The notes under the pieces: model-generated
Database searches by the model: none
Told to the model about the DNA's origin: nothing
What the model saw: the letters and a program-made list of their open reading frames with translations, nothing else
Assembly (NCBI GenBank): GCA_030052745.1
Contig: JANBVO010000005.1
Location: 1,116,001 to 1,180,000 of the forward strand
Direction: 5' to 3'
Origin: Pleurostoma richardsiae
Taxonomy: Eukaryota > Ascomycota > Sordariomycetes > Calosphaeriales > Pleurostomataceae
DNA length: 64,000 nucleotides
Position numbers and translations under genes: made by a program
Part shown: one piece after another, positions 41,580 through 52,778 of the stretch
How the letters are laid out: each line of letters starts with the position of its first letter
How positions within the stretch are numbered: position 1 is the stretch's first letter

Positions 41580-42644
41580 ATGGAGACTCAGGCGTCTATC
41601 AATACAATATGGCCGTCCGTTACCGATGGAGAGATCGAGGCTATGGGGAGTCATTACGCAAACTTGCTAGAATATTTCAATAGCGAGTTGGCGACGATTG
41701 TGGAAAACAGTGACTTGTTTGCTCTCGCCGCTCCGAGTGAGATATTAAGATCGATCCGAGAGCTCAAGTTGCTGGGGTCAGTTCCTAGGCTGGAAGCCAT
41801 CGAAACCCTTCGTCGAGGATTCACGACGCAGACATCATCAGAAGACAGAATCCTGCGATCACTCGATGCTGCTGTTCGTCTGTGGCTCACAGTCAATATC
41901 ACGTCTTCGGGCGTTAGGCGGCCCGGGCTGCTTGTCTGGACGAATGAGCAAACACTGGGGGACTTGATCGCGTTACATTTCAAGCAGCTCTCCAGCTCGC
42001 AAGGCTCCGTCGCTCTCGATGAGCGTGTTCCCCCGGACCTAACAGCCGATTCTCTTGTCAACAACTACGGTTTTACAGTGTCTTGGACGCATAACCTGGC
42101 GGCTCACCTGATCATCGACTGGAAGCACAAGATCATTACCATCTACGAACACAAAGTGTGTCTGCAGAACCACATACGGTTTCCAGGAAACTCTCTGATA
42201 CCGGATGACGTTCTGGGGGAAGCCATAGACACACTGAATCTCCTCTTCCCCTTTCAGGACGATCCGACCAAGAGATTCCTCGCTAAACACAAGAAGCCTT
42301 TCTACGGGCTGGGGTTCTGCAACAGGCCAAGGAAACTCGAGCTCGTTGAGTATCGTTACTGGAGGAACAGAATTGCGGATCTCGTCGACATATTGAAAGG
42401 GCCACCCGTGGGGTTGCAGCAGCTGCGACTGGAGAGAGACGGTCGGAACCTCCTACAGTTTGCAACATTCTGGATAGCTACGGCGGTGGGCATCTTGACT
42501 ATCGTCAGCATTGGGATCGGTGTGGTATCAATTGTCTACAGTGCAAAACAGTATGATCTTGCTGTTAAGCAGTATGAGCTTTCGGTTGTCCAGACATGCC
42601 TAGACCCTTCAGTCAGGACGCAAATACCCCATATCTGTACTTAG
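41580..42644 (+). CDS. Fungal hypothetical protein with one C-terminal membrane helix
   Basis: The protein is 354 residues, from the ATG at 41580 (METQASINTIWPSVTD). The N-terminal 300 residues are soluble and contain regular segments such as DAAVRLWLTVNI, SFTVSWTHN-like strands (GFTVSWTHNLAAHLI) and LNLLFPFQDDPTKRFLAKH. The last fits a family I have seen as uncharacterised in many filamentous fungi, near NLR-like and HET genes. One strong hydrophobic helix (FWIATAVGILTIVSIGIGVVSIVY) lies near residues 305-328, followed by the YSAKQYDLAVKQYEL motif and a short tail. No enzyme motif is visible. A short ATG in another frame at 41552 is unlikely to be used for this protein. Confidence 0.7.
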   Translation: METQASINTIWPSVTDGEIEAMGSHYANLLEYFNSELATIVENSDLFALAAPSEILRSIRELKLLGSVPRLEAIETLRRGFTTQTSSEDRILRSLDAAVRLWLTVNITSSGVRRPGLLVWTNEQTLGDLIALHFKQLSSSQGSVALDERVPPDLTADSLVNNYGFTVSWTHNLAAHLIIDWKHKIITIYEHKVCLQNHIRFPGNSLIPDDVLGEAIDTLNLLFPFQDDPTKRFLAKHKKPFYGLGFCNRPRKLELVEYRYWRNRIADLVDILKGPPVGLQQLRLERDGRNLLQFATFWIATAVGILTIVSIGIGVVSIVYSAKQYDLAVKQYELSVVQTCLDPSVRTQIPHICT

Positions 42645-43551
42645 TACTACAGCCTTCGTTCGAGCCTCATCTCAGCTCCAGAACAGGTGACATGATAGCG
42701 AAGAGCGTTATTACTGAGGCCTTGTTCTCTTGGGTCGTGGTAAAAACTGTCAGTGTGTCCCATTTCCCGAGGATAACTGCCACCTAGTGACCTGAAACAA
42801 GTACGACATAGGTACCCTATAATCCAAGAGAGGCTACTTCTGCTGGTAAATTCGAGAAGGACGAGTATTGTGCTACATAAAATACCTATGTGGTACATAC
42901 CGTGCGAAGGACGCAACTTGCCTTGTTGTGATTTAGGCACAAATAAAAAGATGTGCAAATACGAACACTTAGCAGCATGATATTATATGGAGAGTATGGG
43001 TATTCACGTCTCCTTTAATCGACCTAGTACGTGCTAATATGAGACGATTGTCTAGGAGACACCAGTATGGGTTGCCATCCAAACTATAGCATCTAGCAGT
43101 ACAATAAATGACCTCGACGCATCCTAGCGTTCATCTTCACTATGAATCAGCTCTCCAACTGCAGTTACTAGCCAGCAAACTCACGTTCCACTGGCTAGTC
43201 TGCCAGATATTGGAAAGGCTGTCGTTTTGGGTCCATGCCACCGTGTCCTGGGTAGCCCAGTTACCGAAAAGAAATACCTGCTGTACTCAGGTGCGTTGTC
43301 ACTGGTCCGGCCTGGTAGCATGGTCATGGCCACCTTCAAAATGAGCAGCTCCTCAAGGTACCGATGCGCCGAGATGCATCAAGTTTTACAACGTGTTTCG
43401 GTAACTCGGTAGATATCGAACATTAACTCATGTCTATGAGCTGCGGCTTGGATTCGACAGAGGTTGCCTGGCTCCACGCTGACTGACAGAGGTTGTCAGG
43501 CGGGCGACTTGACGCCTCTGGATCTCCGTGGCCGGCAGGCCACGGACGATC
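42645..43551. other. Gene-free interval left of the tRNA-Phe pair
   Basis: Mixed composition with small GGTACC-type motifs near 42810. No credible frame. Confidence 0.5.
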
Positions 43552-43624
43552 CACACGACCTCCAGATATCAATGTCTGAAGTTAGTTCTTCAGTCTGGCG
43601 CTCTCCCAACTGAGCTAAACCCGC
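43552..43624 (-). pseudogene. Truncated tRNA-Phe copy (3' part missing)
   Basis: Read on the minus strand from 43624, this matches the complete tRNA-Phe at 43859 through the acceptor 5' strand, D arm, GAA anticodon, 20-base intron and variable loop, with one intron difference. After the first strand of the T stem (GTGTG) the match stops. The T loop, the second T-stem strand and the 3' acceptor strand are absent, so no mature tRNA can form. Confidence 0.85.
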
Positions 43625-43931
43625 CGTTGAGCCCAAGCCAGGCGACCAGCGAAGCGCGAGCTGGAGAGTGTAGTATAGTGTCCTCCGTACCACCTTGTAC
43701 AGCGGCGCAAGCCAGACAGAACCCCACATGCTCCACACCCACCTCACAACTTTCAGCCCTAGGGCTCCAGGCGCGCACACCACATAATGCACAACAACGG
43801 AACCGAAACCAACAACGGACCAGCGAGCGATCGCTGGGCGCCTGGCTTGGGCTCAACGGCGGGTTTAGCTCAGTTGGGAGAGCGCCAGACTGAAGAACTA
43901 ACTTCAGACATTGAAATCTGGAGGTCGTGTG
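43552..43931. repeat. Inverted repeat of 100-base arms around tRNA-Phe
   Basis: Arms at 43552-43651 and 43832-43931 are reverse complements with about two mismatches by eye, separated by 180 bases. Each arm holds 27 bases of 5' flank and the tRNA-Phe up to the T stem. Confidence 0.88.
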
Positions 43932-43951
43932 TTCGATCCACACAAACCGCA
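43859..43951 (+). tRNA. tRNA-Phe (anticodon GAA) with a 20-base intron
   Basis: The cloverleaf: acceptor GCGGGTT against AAACCGC; D arm GCTC-AGTTGGGA-GAGC; anticodon stem CCAGA/TCTGG with loop CTGAAGA; T arm GTGTG-TTCGATC-CACAC. The intron is at 43896-43915, one base after the anticodon. The acceptor stem has a G-A mismatch at pair 5:68, unusual for this tRNA. A five-T run follows at 43960. Confidence 0.93.
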
Positions 43952-43959
43952 AGCCTTAA

Positions 43960-43964
43960 TTTTT
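43960..43964 (+). terminator. Pol III T-run after tRNA-Phe
   Basis: Five T residues nine bases after the tRNA end. Confidence 0.65.
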
Positions 43965-44357
43965 GCCAATTTCTCTTATTTCTGCTCAACACATATTCAG
44001 CCATGCAGATACTTCCCTTAATAAGAGCTAGAATTTCCGCACTTTGTCGTCATTTTTAGTAATCATTGTCCAAGGTAGGTACCTACCTACCTTAGGTATG
44101 AAACAAGTCCTGTTTATGAATTGTCGCCGTTGTCTGATGTTCAGAGTTTCGACGAAGTTAAGGTCGGCTTCGGATGGTAACCCAGACATTGAGGGCTAGA
44201 GGAAGGTTCTACTTGAATGATATCTCTGCCTGGCGTGAGGGAGCAACGCTCCCTCACGCCTCGTTCCTGGCAGCCACTTCCGTCAAAGTTATCCCGACAG
44301 CGAAAGCAACAACAATGCCATCCATGCGCTATGCAATGCTTTAAATAGACGCGAGCC
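43965..44357. other. Spacer with a GGTAGGTACCTACC palindrome
   Basis: 3' flank of the CFEM gene. It contains AAGGTAGGTACCTACCTACCTT near 44072-44094. No gene. Confidence 0.5.
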
Positions 44358-45708
44358 TCAGTTCATCCTCGATGACGGCATTTCATACACACCTTGGCTA
44401 TATACCTGGCCGTGCAACTCCTGCACGAATTGCGCGTTCCCTTGCAGCTCCGGTGGCGGCGGTCCCTGCATCTCATACCGCGGCGTCCCGGGTTGCACTA
44501 TGTGGTGTTGCTCTGGGGCGGTATATCCGGGAGATGACGTCTGAGCGGTGATGTACTGCTGAGGCGGCGGCTGGTGCCAGGCCTGGGCATAAAGTTCTGA
44601 AGCACCTGGCGGGGATAGAGGCGTCTGGCCGGTGGGGGAGACCGGCACACCGTGGTGCGGCTGCGAGCTGAGGTTCGAGATGACGCTGGGGTGCCGCAAC
44701 ACTGCCGACTCGGTCGGCGCTGAAGGAATGATCGCTGTCGTCACGGGCTGGACGCTGGGTTTCCCGTCGAGTTCGGGCTGCCCCGGCACGACAACGGCGG
44801 GTGCCACTCCTGGATGCGGCCCGGAGAGTGTGTTTGCAGCTGTCTCTCTGACATCGGTGGGTGAGATGGCGTTGTATGCCGGCTGCTTGCGGAGGCAGAA
44901 TTTGTAGATGAGGAAGAGGACCGCGCAGAGAAGGATAGCGCCGCCGGCGGAGCCGACCGCAATGCCGACGATGGAGCCGGTAGACAGGGAAGACTTGTGG
45001 GAGGAGCCCGACGATGAAGAGCCTGAGGATGAATATTCTCCGCTCGACTCGGAGGAGGAGCCGGTCGGATTAGAGACAAACACAGTCGATGTCGTCAACA
45101 GCCCATCGCCTGCGGTCTCTGTGACGACGACCACGCTGCCCTCCCCGCTGGACGGTGTCACCAACGTCGTCGACGCATCGGAAGCTCCTGTCGCGCTCAA
45201 GTCACCCGCTAGGACACTTGAACACAAGTCCGCAGCCTCAGACCAGACAGCTGTCACCACGTCAATCTTCGAACATCTTTTCGTTGATGCAGCAAAGGAC
45301 AGGGGCGGGAGTCTCACCAGCAGCGACGTAGACGCCGCACGCCTGCATGACGCAGCCGTACGCCTCCGCCTCGATGATCTCCGTATTAGAGCTCTCGCAC
45401 TCGCAGTCGTAGTCCCCGAGCGAGCACAGCGTCGACTTGGTCACCACGGAGGCGATACAGGCCGTCGCGCACGTCTGGAGCCCCGTCGCCCTGGAGTCGA
45501 GCTTGCCCCGCACTCTCAGGCGCAGGTCCAGCGCGTCAGCCGACGGTGCCTCTGTGATGCAGACGTCACTGACTGCTGCTTTGGTTGGAGTCGGCGCGCG
45601 GAACTGGGCGGCTAGTCTGTCTGCTAAAGGGAGGTTCATCGCGGACACGCTCGTTGCTAGCAGGAGCAGCAAGGTCGAGAGGGTCGGGGACGCTCGTGAA
45701 GACGCCAT
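44358..45708 (-). CDS. CFEM-domain single-pass surface protein
   Basis: CFEM domains are fungus-specific eight-Cys modules of cell-surface proteins, some of which bind heme or act in host contact. Exons (minus strand) are 45708-45318 and 45250-44358, joined over a 67-base GTGAGA...TGACAG intron (427 residues). Residues 1-23 are a signal peptide. The CFEM region (about 75-145) has eight cysteines: LQTCATACIA, TLCSLGDYDCECES, YGCVMQACGV and, after the splice, ADLCSSV. It includes the Asp-containing DYDC segment. A Ser/Thr-rich stalk follows (SSSESSGEYSSSGSSSSG), then one membrane helix (IVGIAVGSAGGAILLCAVLFLIY) near residue 235 and a proline-rich cytosolic tail rich in PPPQQY/PPPPE motifs. The membrane helix rather than a GPI signal sets it apart from many CFEM proteins. 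Confidence 0.9.
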
Positions 45709-47020
45709 CGTGCGTCACCGTTGTGAGCAACAGGGAAAGAAGGTGCCAAGGACATCTCCGCCTTGAGCGCCTTGGGATAGGCGCCTGGACTCTCTACTAT
45801 GAAGGAGGGCATAGCAGCGGAGCGTGCACTTCGGGCCCCGACAGCACTAGCAACCAATATTTAAAGAGGGGGGTTGCATCGTGCCTTTACCAAAGGGGCT
45901 GGGACTATCAAGAGGCAAGGCGTTCTGGTTGGGCTCTGGAGGCGAGCTGAGCCAAGCCATGCACTCAACGAGTCCGATTCGGGGTGTAGTGTCGCTCGGT
46001 GATTGGGTGTTCCCTAACTGGATCTGTCCGGGGCCGGTCGGACCTTGGCGACTTGTCTTCAGCCGCAATTTGATCATGCCCCCCGGGAGGGGGGGGCAAA
46101 GAGGATTGTGCTTTGAAACTGGCCGTCGTCGGGCTACCACTGCGAGCGACGTTGCTGCACCAAGAGGTGTCAAGGAGAGACAACCATGGTACATACCAAC
46201 GTCCGTCACTTGGCGGTGTACACATATGCCTAGAAATCTACCCACAAGAGCTTCCCCGCTGACACTGACAGTAGACTGGTCCATCGGGGAGTTTGGCACC
46301 CCAGCAAAGCTAAACGCCGGTCCGGTTTGCCTGCAGCTACTTGGTAGAGTGGAAAGTGTGCAGGTTTGGGCTCGATCTTGCGCATTCAGAGCTCAGAGTT
46401 CCCTCATAATCGTCATCGCCGCCCAGGGGAGCCCGCTGGATCGACCATAAGACAATGTAGGTATATGAGAGATAAACGATGGCGAATCAATTGAATGGCA
46501 GCCGGGCAGGTTCTATACGGCTCTCGCAAGCCTCGGAACAGCAAGCCTTATTTACCTACCTATGCAAGCGTGTGGCTGCAAATGGAGAAGATCTGCGGTG
46601 TGGTTTACTCAGGGGCAAGACGGTCCAGCGAAGCTACGACATCAGGGCAATCGTCGAGTGTCTCTTTTAGTCGTGCCTGCTACCTCTGACTCTTTTCAAG
46701 ATCTCCGAGTTTCCGAATAATGCCCAGGACGTGGCGGGCCTGCTGAAAGAGGAACGACGATGACATCGTCGGCCGAGAGCAAGCATATCTCGATGGAGAT
46801 GCCATAAACAGGCTAGACTTGGTGATAGAGCAGCCTGTAGTCGGGACTGCTGCCTCGAAACCACTCGGTTAAACCTTCACGTAGCAAGGAACAAGGGGCT
46901 CTTGGGTAGGTTGGCGTCTCTCACGGCAAAACAGTCACAGGGACGAGCATGGAAACACGACAGGCGTGACAGCAAACGCTTCGCGACTACCACCTAGGCA
47001 TTTTACACATGATAGACCCC
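45709..47020. other. 1.3-kb interval without a gene
   Basis: Promoter of the CFEM gene and 3' flank of the dehydrogenase gene. The frame at 45881-46450 (+) looks random and has no domain. Confidence 0.5.
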
Positions 47021-48293
47021 TCACGCGCCGAAGACCTTGTCATATCCGGTCATGCAGAACCGGTACCGCACATCGCTCTTCTTCAGCCTCGTCATGGCCT
47101 GCGCGAGCCCCTCCTCGCCGATGGGCAGCTCCTCGACCCACGTCTTGATGCCCTTGTCGGCGGCGAGCTGCAGCATCTCGAGCGTCTCGCGGCGCGAGCC
47201 CAGGTGGCTGGCGCCGATGAAGCAGCCGTTGGTCAGGAAGCTCTGGTTGCGGATCTTGATGCCCTCGCCCTCGGGCAGCCCGACGCTGACCCACTTGCCG
47301 TGCACGTCGAGCAGCGACAGGTAGGCGTCGAGGTCGAAGCCCTCGAAGGAGTTGGCCGTGTTGAGGATCAGGTCGAAGGTCATGACGTGCGGCTTGTTCC
47401 AGTCCTTGTCGGCCGTCGCGATGAAGCCATCCGCGCCCATCTTCTTGCAGTCTGCCTCCTTGGCGTGCGACCGCGAGATCGCCCACACCTCCGCGCCCAG
47501 CGCCTTGGCAAACAGCAGCCCGAAGTGGCCGATGCCGCCCATGCCCACGATGCCGACCTTCTTGCCGGGCCCGCACCCGTTGCGCACGAGCGGCGAGTAC
47601 GCCGTCAGGCCGGCACAGAGCATTGGCGCCGCGATCGTGGACGGTAAGGCGTCAGGAATGGGGAAGACCCTGCCGGTCTGCGTGTTAGAGCGTGGCGTGA
47701 ATTTTCATGCTCGGGCGAATTGCTGCCGAGAGAGACCCCGATAGCGGGAGATAAGCCGGAGAGAAGCGGACTCACCAGTGCTCATGGGTCCTGACGTGCG
47801 ACGAGTAGCCGCCCTGCGAGATGATGCCCGAGTCCGGCCACTTGGCGCCGTACGTATCCAGCTGCTGGAGGCAGTACGTCTCGTTGTCGTTCTTGCACTG
47901 GCGGCACTCCAGGCACGACCAGGACTGGGCGCCGACGCCGACGCGTTGGCCTTCCTTGATGAGCGTGACTTTCGGACCGACCCTGAGTGCCTTTCCCACA
48001 ATTTCTGCAAAAGACAGATGTCAGCATCCCGCTACAGCAGGAGGCGCCAAACTTGCGGGGAGGGGTGGTGGGTGAGAAGCTTGCTTACCGTGGCCGACAG
48101 CCAGAGGCCAGTGCTGCTCGCCCCAGCCGCCGCTGAGGGTGTGGACGTCACTGCCACAGACGCCGCAACACTCGATCTTGATGTCGACATCGTAGTCACC
48201 AAAGGGCTTGGGGTCGAACTCTTGCTTCTTGAAATCCAGCCACCGTTCAGGCCCCAGGATCTGGTATCCCGTGAACTTGTCGGGGTAAGGCAT
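47021..48293 (-). CDS. Zinc-type NADP-dependent alcohol dehydrogenase (Adh6/7-like)
   Basis: Cinnamyl-alcohol-dehydrogenase-type MDR enzymes reduce a broad range of aldehydes with NADPH. Exons (minus strand) are 48293-48089, 48004-47776 and 47669-47021, giving 360 residues, the usual length. Introns have GTAAGC and GTGAGT donors and TTGCAG and GGCAG acceptors, and the phases match. The catalytic-zinc residues appear in CCGVCGSDVHTLSGGWG and, across the first splice, GHE. The structural-zinc loop is CLECRQCKNDNETYC. The nucleotide-binding motif is GIVGMGGIGHFG, and SRSHAKEADCKKMGAD follows, where the Ser-Arg after the second strand suits NADP. The C-terminus is RYRFCMTGYDKVFGA. Confidence 0.94.
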
Positions 48294-49504
48294 GATGGAG
48301 AAGGCAGAGATGTGTGAACGGGAGAAGTGGAAGATTCTGCAGTTCTCAAGCCGAATCTCTCAGAGAAACTGCGTGACTGGAAAGAGCACAGTTCACTGCG
48401 AGGGTTTCAACGGCCTCGAGAGGCAGGATGGAAGCAGAATTGCAGAGGAAGTGAGAGAAGATGTAACCAAGAGAACTCGACAGCTACAGCTCAGGAGCCG
48501 GGGCACCCTACCTTTTATTCCCTTAGTCTGCCCCGACGGAGTCTGGAGATATGACGAGGGGGCGACCAACTCTGGCCGAGGGAGGCTATTGGCCTCTGCG
48601 TGCCATTTTACCCGTCGCCGTCGTATTTGACTGACCCTTGGGCCGTTAGTGAAGGAGATTGACCTGCGTGGAGCTCCTCCATTGCACCTCCCATAACCCC
48701 ACCATGGCGGGGATTTGGTGAGGAGAAGCCTGTACAGGGCAGCCGGAGGCGCCTTGGACGAGGGATCCACGCGCTACCAAAGGGGCTGGAGCTCAGGGCC
48801 CGGTGGTCGGAAGAGTTGGTCGGGGGTGATTATCCGATGCCCGGTGCCGATTTTTCCACCAAAGATGAAGGGTCGCGTGATGTTGACGCTTGGAGAGCCA
48901 AGTCTCGGTGTCTGATGCCGATTCTCATTGGGCTGTTGAGAGAGCGAGTCAACGCTGTCTCCAAGAAAGCTGTGTCAGCAGTAGATAGGAACGCTAATGG
49001 TCGCATTGAGCGTTCAAGCGAACATGTCGGGACCGGCCCCGGGTTCTGCTCGAGTCCTAATCCGAGTACATCTCACATCGAGGCCGGAGGGGCCCGGTCC
49101 CGGCGCTCTTCTCCAATCCTAACATCCTGTTATAGATCTCGAGACTTTGCATAGAGGGCTCAACTGGCCGGATGGAACGCGGATAGCAGATCCAAGCAAT
49201 CAGATGGAGGCCCAGGCGTCGTGCACGGTCAAGTGGATAATCGTGCGATCCGTCGGCCCACCAGAAGTAGAGGCAAGTTGAATTGTCAATTATGATCCTG
49301 GGTCAGGTATTCTGCCCGCGAGGTGTTCGAGGTGAGAGTGGCCTGTAATTACCAAGGCCGTCGTCTCCCGCGGCGGTATAACGCGCCTATGACCGTTCGG
49401 GACGGCCAGGACGACATAGACCGCTGTCTCCGGACATGTACCCCGTCCAACTACATCCGCACTGATCGGGCTTCTGTCCGCCTGTTTGTGTATCTGGACG
49501 TGCT
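48294..49504. other. 1.2-kb interval without a gene
   Basis: Promoter of the dehydrogenase gene and 3' flank of the DUF7704-type gene. No credible frame. Confidence 0.5.
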
Positions 49505-49996
49505 TCAAGGGCCCTGCCTCTTCGTGAGCTTCCGCGACTTGGTCCCCAGCCCGATATCCGCCAAGAACGCGATCCTCATCGTAGCGCCCATGTAGACGAA
49601 CGGGATGTTGCCCCAGTCAATTGCGTTCCATCGTGTGTAGTCCCAGTATATGCTGAGCCCCAGGCCCCTCACGGTATAGAGGTGGCCAAAGTCCGCGACC
49701 AGGAGCACGAAGAGGACAGTCTTCCAGACACGCAGGTCCGACGTCGACCGCAGAACGAGCGCCTCGTTCAGCGCGAAGAGGAGGTAAAGGTTCGCGAGCT
49801 GGTCGAGAACGATCGAGGTACCGAGCGGGAGCGGAGACGAGGAGGAGGGCAGCGACGCGGCATCGGTGAGGGTGAGATATTCGCGCTGCCTGAAGTGTGC
49901 GTAGAAGGCGCCGACGAGGGCGGATAGGGGCTCGATCAGCAGGAAGAAGAGACGGTACGGGATGGGCAGCCGGAAACCCTGTGGTTGAGAAGCCAT
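49505..49996 (-). CDS. DUF7704-type fungal integral membrane protein
   Basis: 163 residues from the ATG at 49996 (MASQPQGFRLPIPYRLFF). There are four probable membrane helices: LFFLLIEPLSALVGAFYAHF, ANLYLLFALNEALVL, VWKTVLFVLLVADFGHLYTV and WGNIPFVYMGATMRIAFL. The motif YWDYTRWNAIDWGN and the early EP (IEPLSAL) are typical of the small uncharacterised family now called DUF7704. Function is unknown. No introns are required. Confidence 0.8.
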   Translation of the reverse strand: MASQPQGFRLPIPYRLFFLLIEPLSALVGAFYAHFRQREYLTLTDAASLPSSSSPLPLGTSIVLDQLANLYLLFALNEALVLRSTSDLRVWKTVLFVLLVADFGHLYTVRGLGLSIYWDYTRWNAIDWGNIPFVYMGATMRIAFLADIGLGTKSRKLTKRQGP

Positions 49997-50381
49997 TGGA
50001 TGGATTCGCCCGTCGGCAAAGGCGAGAAGACAATGGATTGTAGGAAGAGAGACGAGAACTCAGGGGCGGGGGTCTTTGACACTTATGTACGGAAGAGGGA
50101 GTACGGAGTTGGCACGGATGGATGGCGAGAGAGATGCAGGTGGATCTCCAGGGTCAGAGAGGTTCTCGCGTCTCACGCGGAGCTCGCGGGTTAGGGTTAG
50201 CTCAGAGCTCTCCTGGTCGACCCACAGCACGGAGTGCTCCGTGCTCCTCCAGCTTTCAATGGCCCTCTCGAGCCAGCACGCCAAGCGTTGAGCTAAGACG
50301 CCTTGCCTCTCAAGTGAAGTTGATAAGCGCATGCTGTGCGTAGCTGCTCTGTGCGAGGACACGTCAGGACGTGGTGACTAA
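49997..50381. other. Divergent interval, DUF7704 gene and Zn2Cys6 gene
   Basis: 385 bases between divergent starts. No frame is credible. Confidence 0.5.
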
Positions 50382-52511
50382 ATGGCTGAGGCCAACAGGT
50401 ATGCGATCGAGCTTCTCCTGCTTCTACATTAGCCTTCACGACTGACCTCGTTCAGATCTCTATCAGCATGTCTCCGTTGTAGGAGGCAGAAGCTGAGATG
50501 CGGCGGTCCCGGCCAAGTCCCTTGCCAAAGGTGTAGGGCAAGCAGCTCTGAATGCGTCTTCATTCCTCCGAAAGCAAGCCGGACCAGCGGATCTGCTGCT
50601 CCAGCGCTTAGGTACGTTCTAGGCGACACCTAACCCTGTTCGATTGTGTGACTGATAATGCAGGTAGTGACAAGTTGGCCCTTCTGGAGAAGCGACTGGA
50701 TCAGATAGAAGGCCGACATCAGGTGGAATTGCGTGGGATGCAAAAGACCATCTCGCAGCTCACAGCTCGCTTTGGCCTGAGCCCGACCGAAGCAAGGAGT
50801 ACGCCGGCGCAGTCGATTCTCACAGGTGCAGAAAGGCCACCTCCGGCCCAAACCGATGGCCAACGGGACACCCTCGCCGGCGCCATTGTAGAGGATGCTG
50901 AATGGGAACAGCTTTACGCCTTGTAAGCCTGCCGCCTCGCCTCCAGAAGCCATCACTAAAGATTTCGCAGCTTCTACGAGAACTGCAGACATGTTACAGG
51001 ATTCGTGGACGATCAACTGTGCTCTCAGGCCGATGTCTTACGGCAGCATCCGCTTCTTTCTACAGTAATATGCGTCGTCGCAGCTAGAGCCATCAAGCCG
51101 GAGAAATATCAGGAATATGTCTCGCACGCGGACGAACTAATCAAGAACACTTTCAGCGGCCCAAGCCCTGACCTCACTGCTGTCCAGGCAATAATGCTTC
51201 TGACCGCCTGGACAGGCCGCAACCGGCTATGGGGCTATGTAGCCTCGATCGCCGCTGAGATAGGGCTCAACACCGCTGCATTACAGCTTGGAGACGACGC
51301 TGTCGCACACAGTGCACTGCTTGTTGAGCGGGCAAGGACATGGTTCTCTCTCTGCTGCTTCGACTTGGTGTAAGAGCAACCTGCACGACAACCTACGGGT
51401 TGCTGGCTGACTCTTCTCTCAAGGTCAAACCTCAACAAACCATTTGTGATCAACAGAATGAGGGACTATCTCCCTTTCGCGAAGAAACTTCTGTCCTCAC
51501 CTTTTTGCCGTCCCGTAGACCATCGCATCTGCGCTTACATCGATAGCTTCACTATTGCTGGTTCGTAAAAGACATCATGCAGTGGACTTGAGCAGCGGCT
51601 GACAGAAGCCGAGAACAGCCGATGCTAAATCGCAGATACCGAGATCTCGAGTTCAGGAGCAGCCAATGCCGCAAGAGATAGTTGAGCTCTTGGCGTCCTT
51701 CGATCAGAGGGTCGACAGATGGTTCTACGAGATCAATAATAATATCGAGCCGCTGTATCAGACGTTCTCGAGCAAGCAGGACCGGAATCGATTCATGGTA
51801 CCATATGCCGTCATGAAAGTGCACGTTCTCCTCACCCCGTGCTGTTCCTGCACACGCCAAGCTAATCTGCCCTGCTTTGCTTACAGTTATGTCAATGGCT
51901 TTGCACTACACGGGGTAGAGCAAGGGAGTGATATCACGGATCCTAACCGCTTGTCGTGTATTCGTAAAGCCGTGGATGGCGCCTGTCTCTTACTCCGGAC
52001 GCAGTTTGAGTCGCTCGACTTCCGACGTCGGCTCCGATACACGATAGTCTGACTCCCTGCACCCGGTCGAAGGACACCGCATCACAGTCGCTAACGTATG
52101 AGTCTATGCAGGACTACAACGGTGTTACGACTTACTACTCGGTTAACTTCATCATCAACGCTCTGACTGCCGCACACAAGTATCTTGATCATAGGAAGGC
52201 CTTCTTGTCGTTACGGCAGGCAGCCCAGATGTTCGAGGAAGCTGGCGCCGTAGAAGCTGCTAATGAAGTGCGCCGAGAGCAAGACAGGCTGGTGTTACTG
52301 ACCCAGACGGTTCTTTCGCCCGAAGAGAATCAAGGCGTGACCTCACCATCCGGACCTGAGGAGGCCGCACTGTTTGATATCCCGAGCTTCCTCGACGCTG
52401 CCGTGAGTGCCGTTTCGCTGAAAACCCCGCTCATACAAAAGATGCTGACTTAGGCATCAATAGACTTGGGACGAACAATTTCCATCACTTAGTATGTATA
52501 TACTCGACTAG
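50382..52511 (+). CDS. Zn2Cys6 binuclear-cluster transcription factor
   Basis: A fungal regulator with an N-terminal zinc cluster and a middle homology (fungal_trans) region. Inferred early exons are 50382-50398, 50456-50611, 50668-50922, 50971-51369 and 51424-51560 (or a few bases later). The coding sequence then resumes near 51650, with further introns at about 51839-51886 and 52049-52111 and a last intron from 52400 to about 52463. The zinc cluster, created by the first splice, is CLRCRRQKLRC-GGPGQVP-CQRCRASSSEC: C-x2-C-x6-C-x7-C-x2-C-x6-C. A short coiled coil follows (LALLEKRLDQIEGRH), then AIMLLTAWTGRNRLWGYVASIAAEIGLN and NLNKPFVINRMRDYLPFAKKLL, typical of the middle region. The join between 51560 and 51666 is uncertain: no canonical CAG acceptor gives the right phase, only GAG acceptors do. 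A mild pseudogene is possible. Nearby M20 and permease genes are candidate targets. Confidence 0.75.
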
Positions 52512-52778
52512 AATAGCCGAGCGACTGGCAGTCTATGCCTGGACCTCTTCAGAGAGCTGAGAAACAAGGGAAGCCAGACCGTTATGGAGTCGAGTCGAAA
52601 AGTTTTGAAGATCTTGACGAAGAGACCAGACAGTTCTCTTTCTCGATGCGGATTAAGCGCTGAGCCGTCCTTCCACCACTGGTGTTCATGTCTTGCCGGC
52701 TCATTGTTAACTTATATTCTTGATTGGCTACACAAATGTCTAATCTGTGTCTTCCCTGACTTCCCATCCCATGTTTTT

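Noticed and set aside
43528-43952. Overlapping frames on both strands sharing the same peptide (AQLGERQTEEL)
   Set aside because: They are translations of the inverted tRNA-Phe copies, not proteins.
47009-47647. Plus-strand frame of 212 residues over the dehydrogenase gene
   Set aside because: Antisense shadow of a well-defined ADH.
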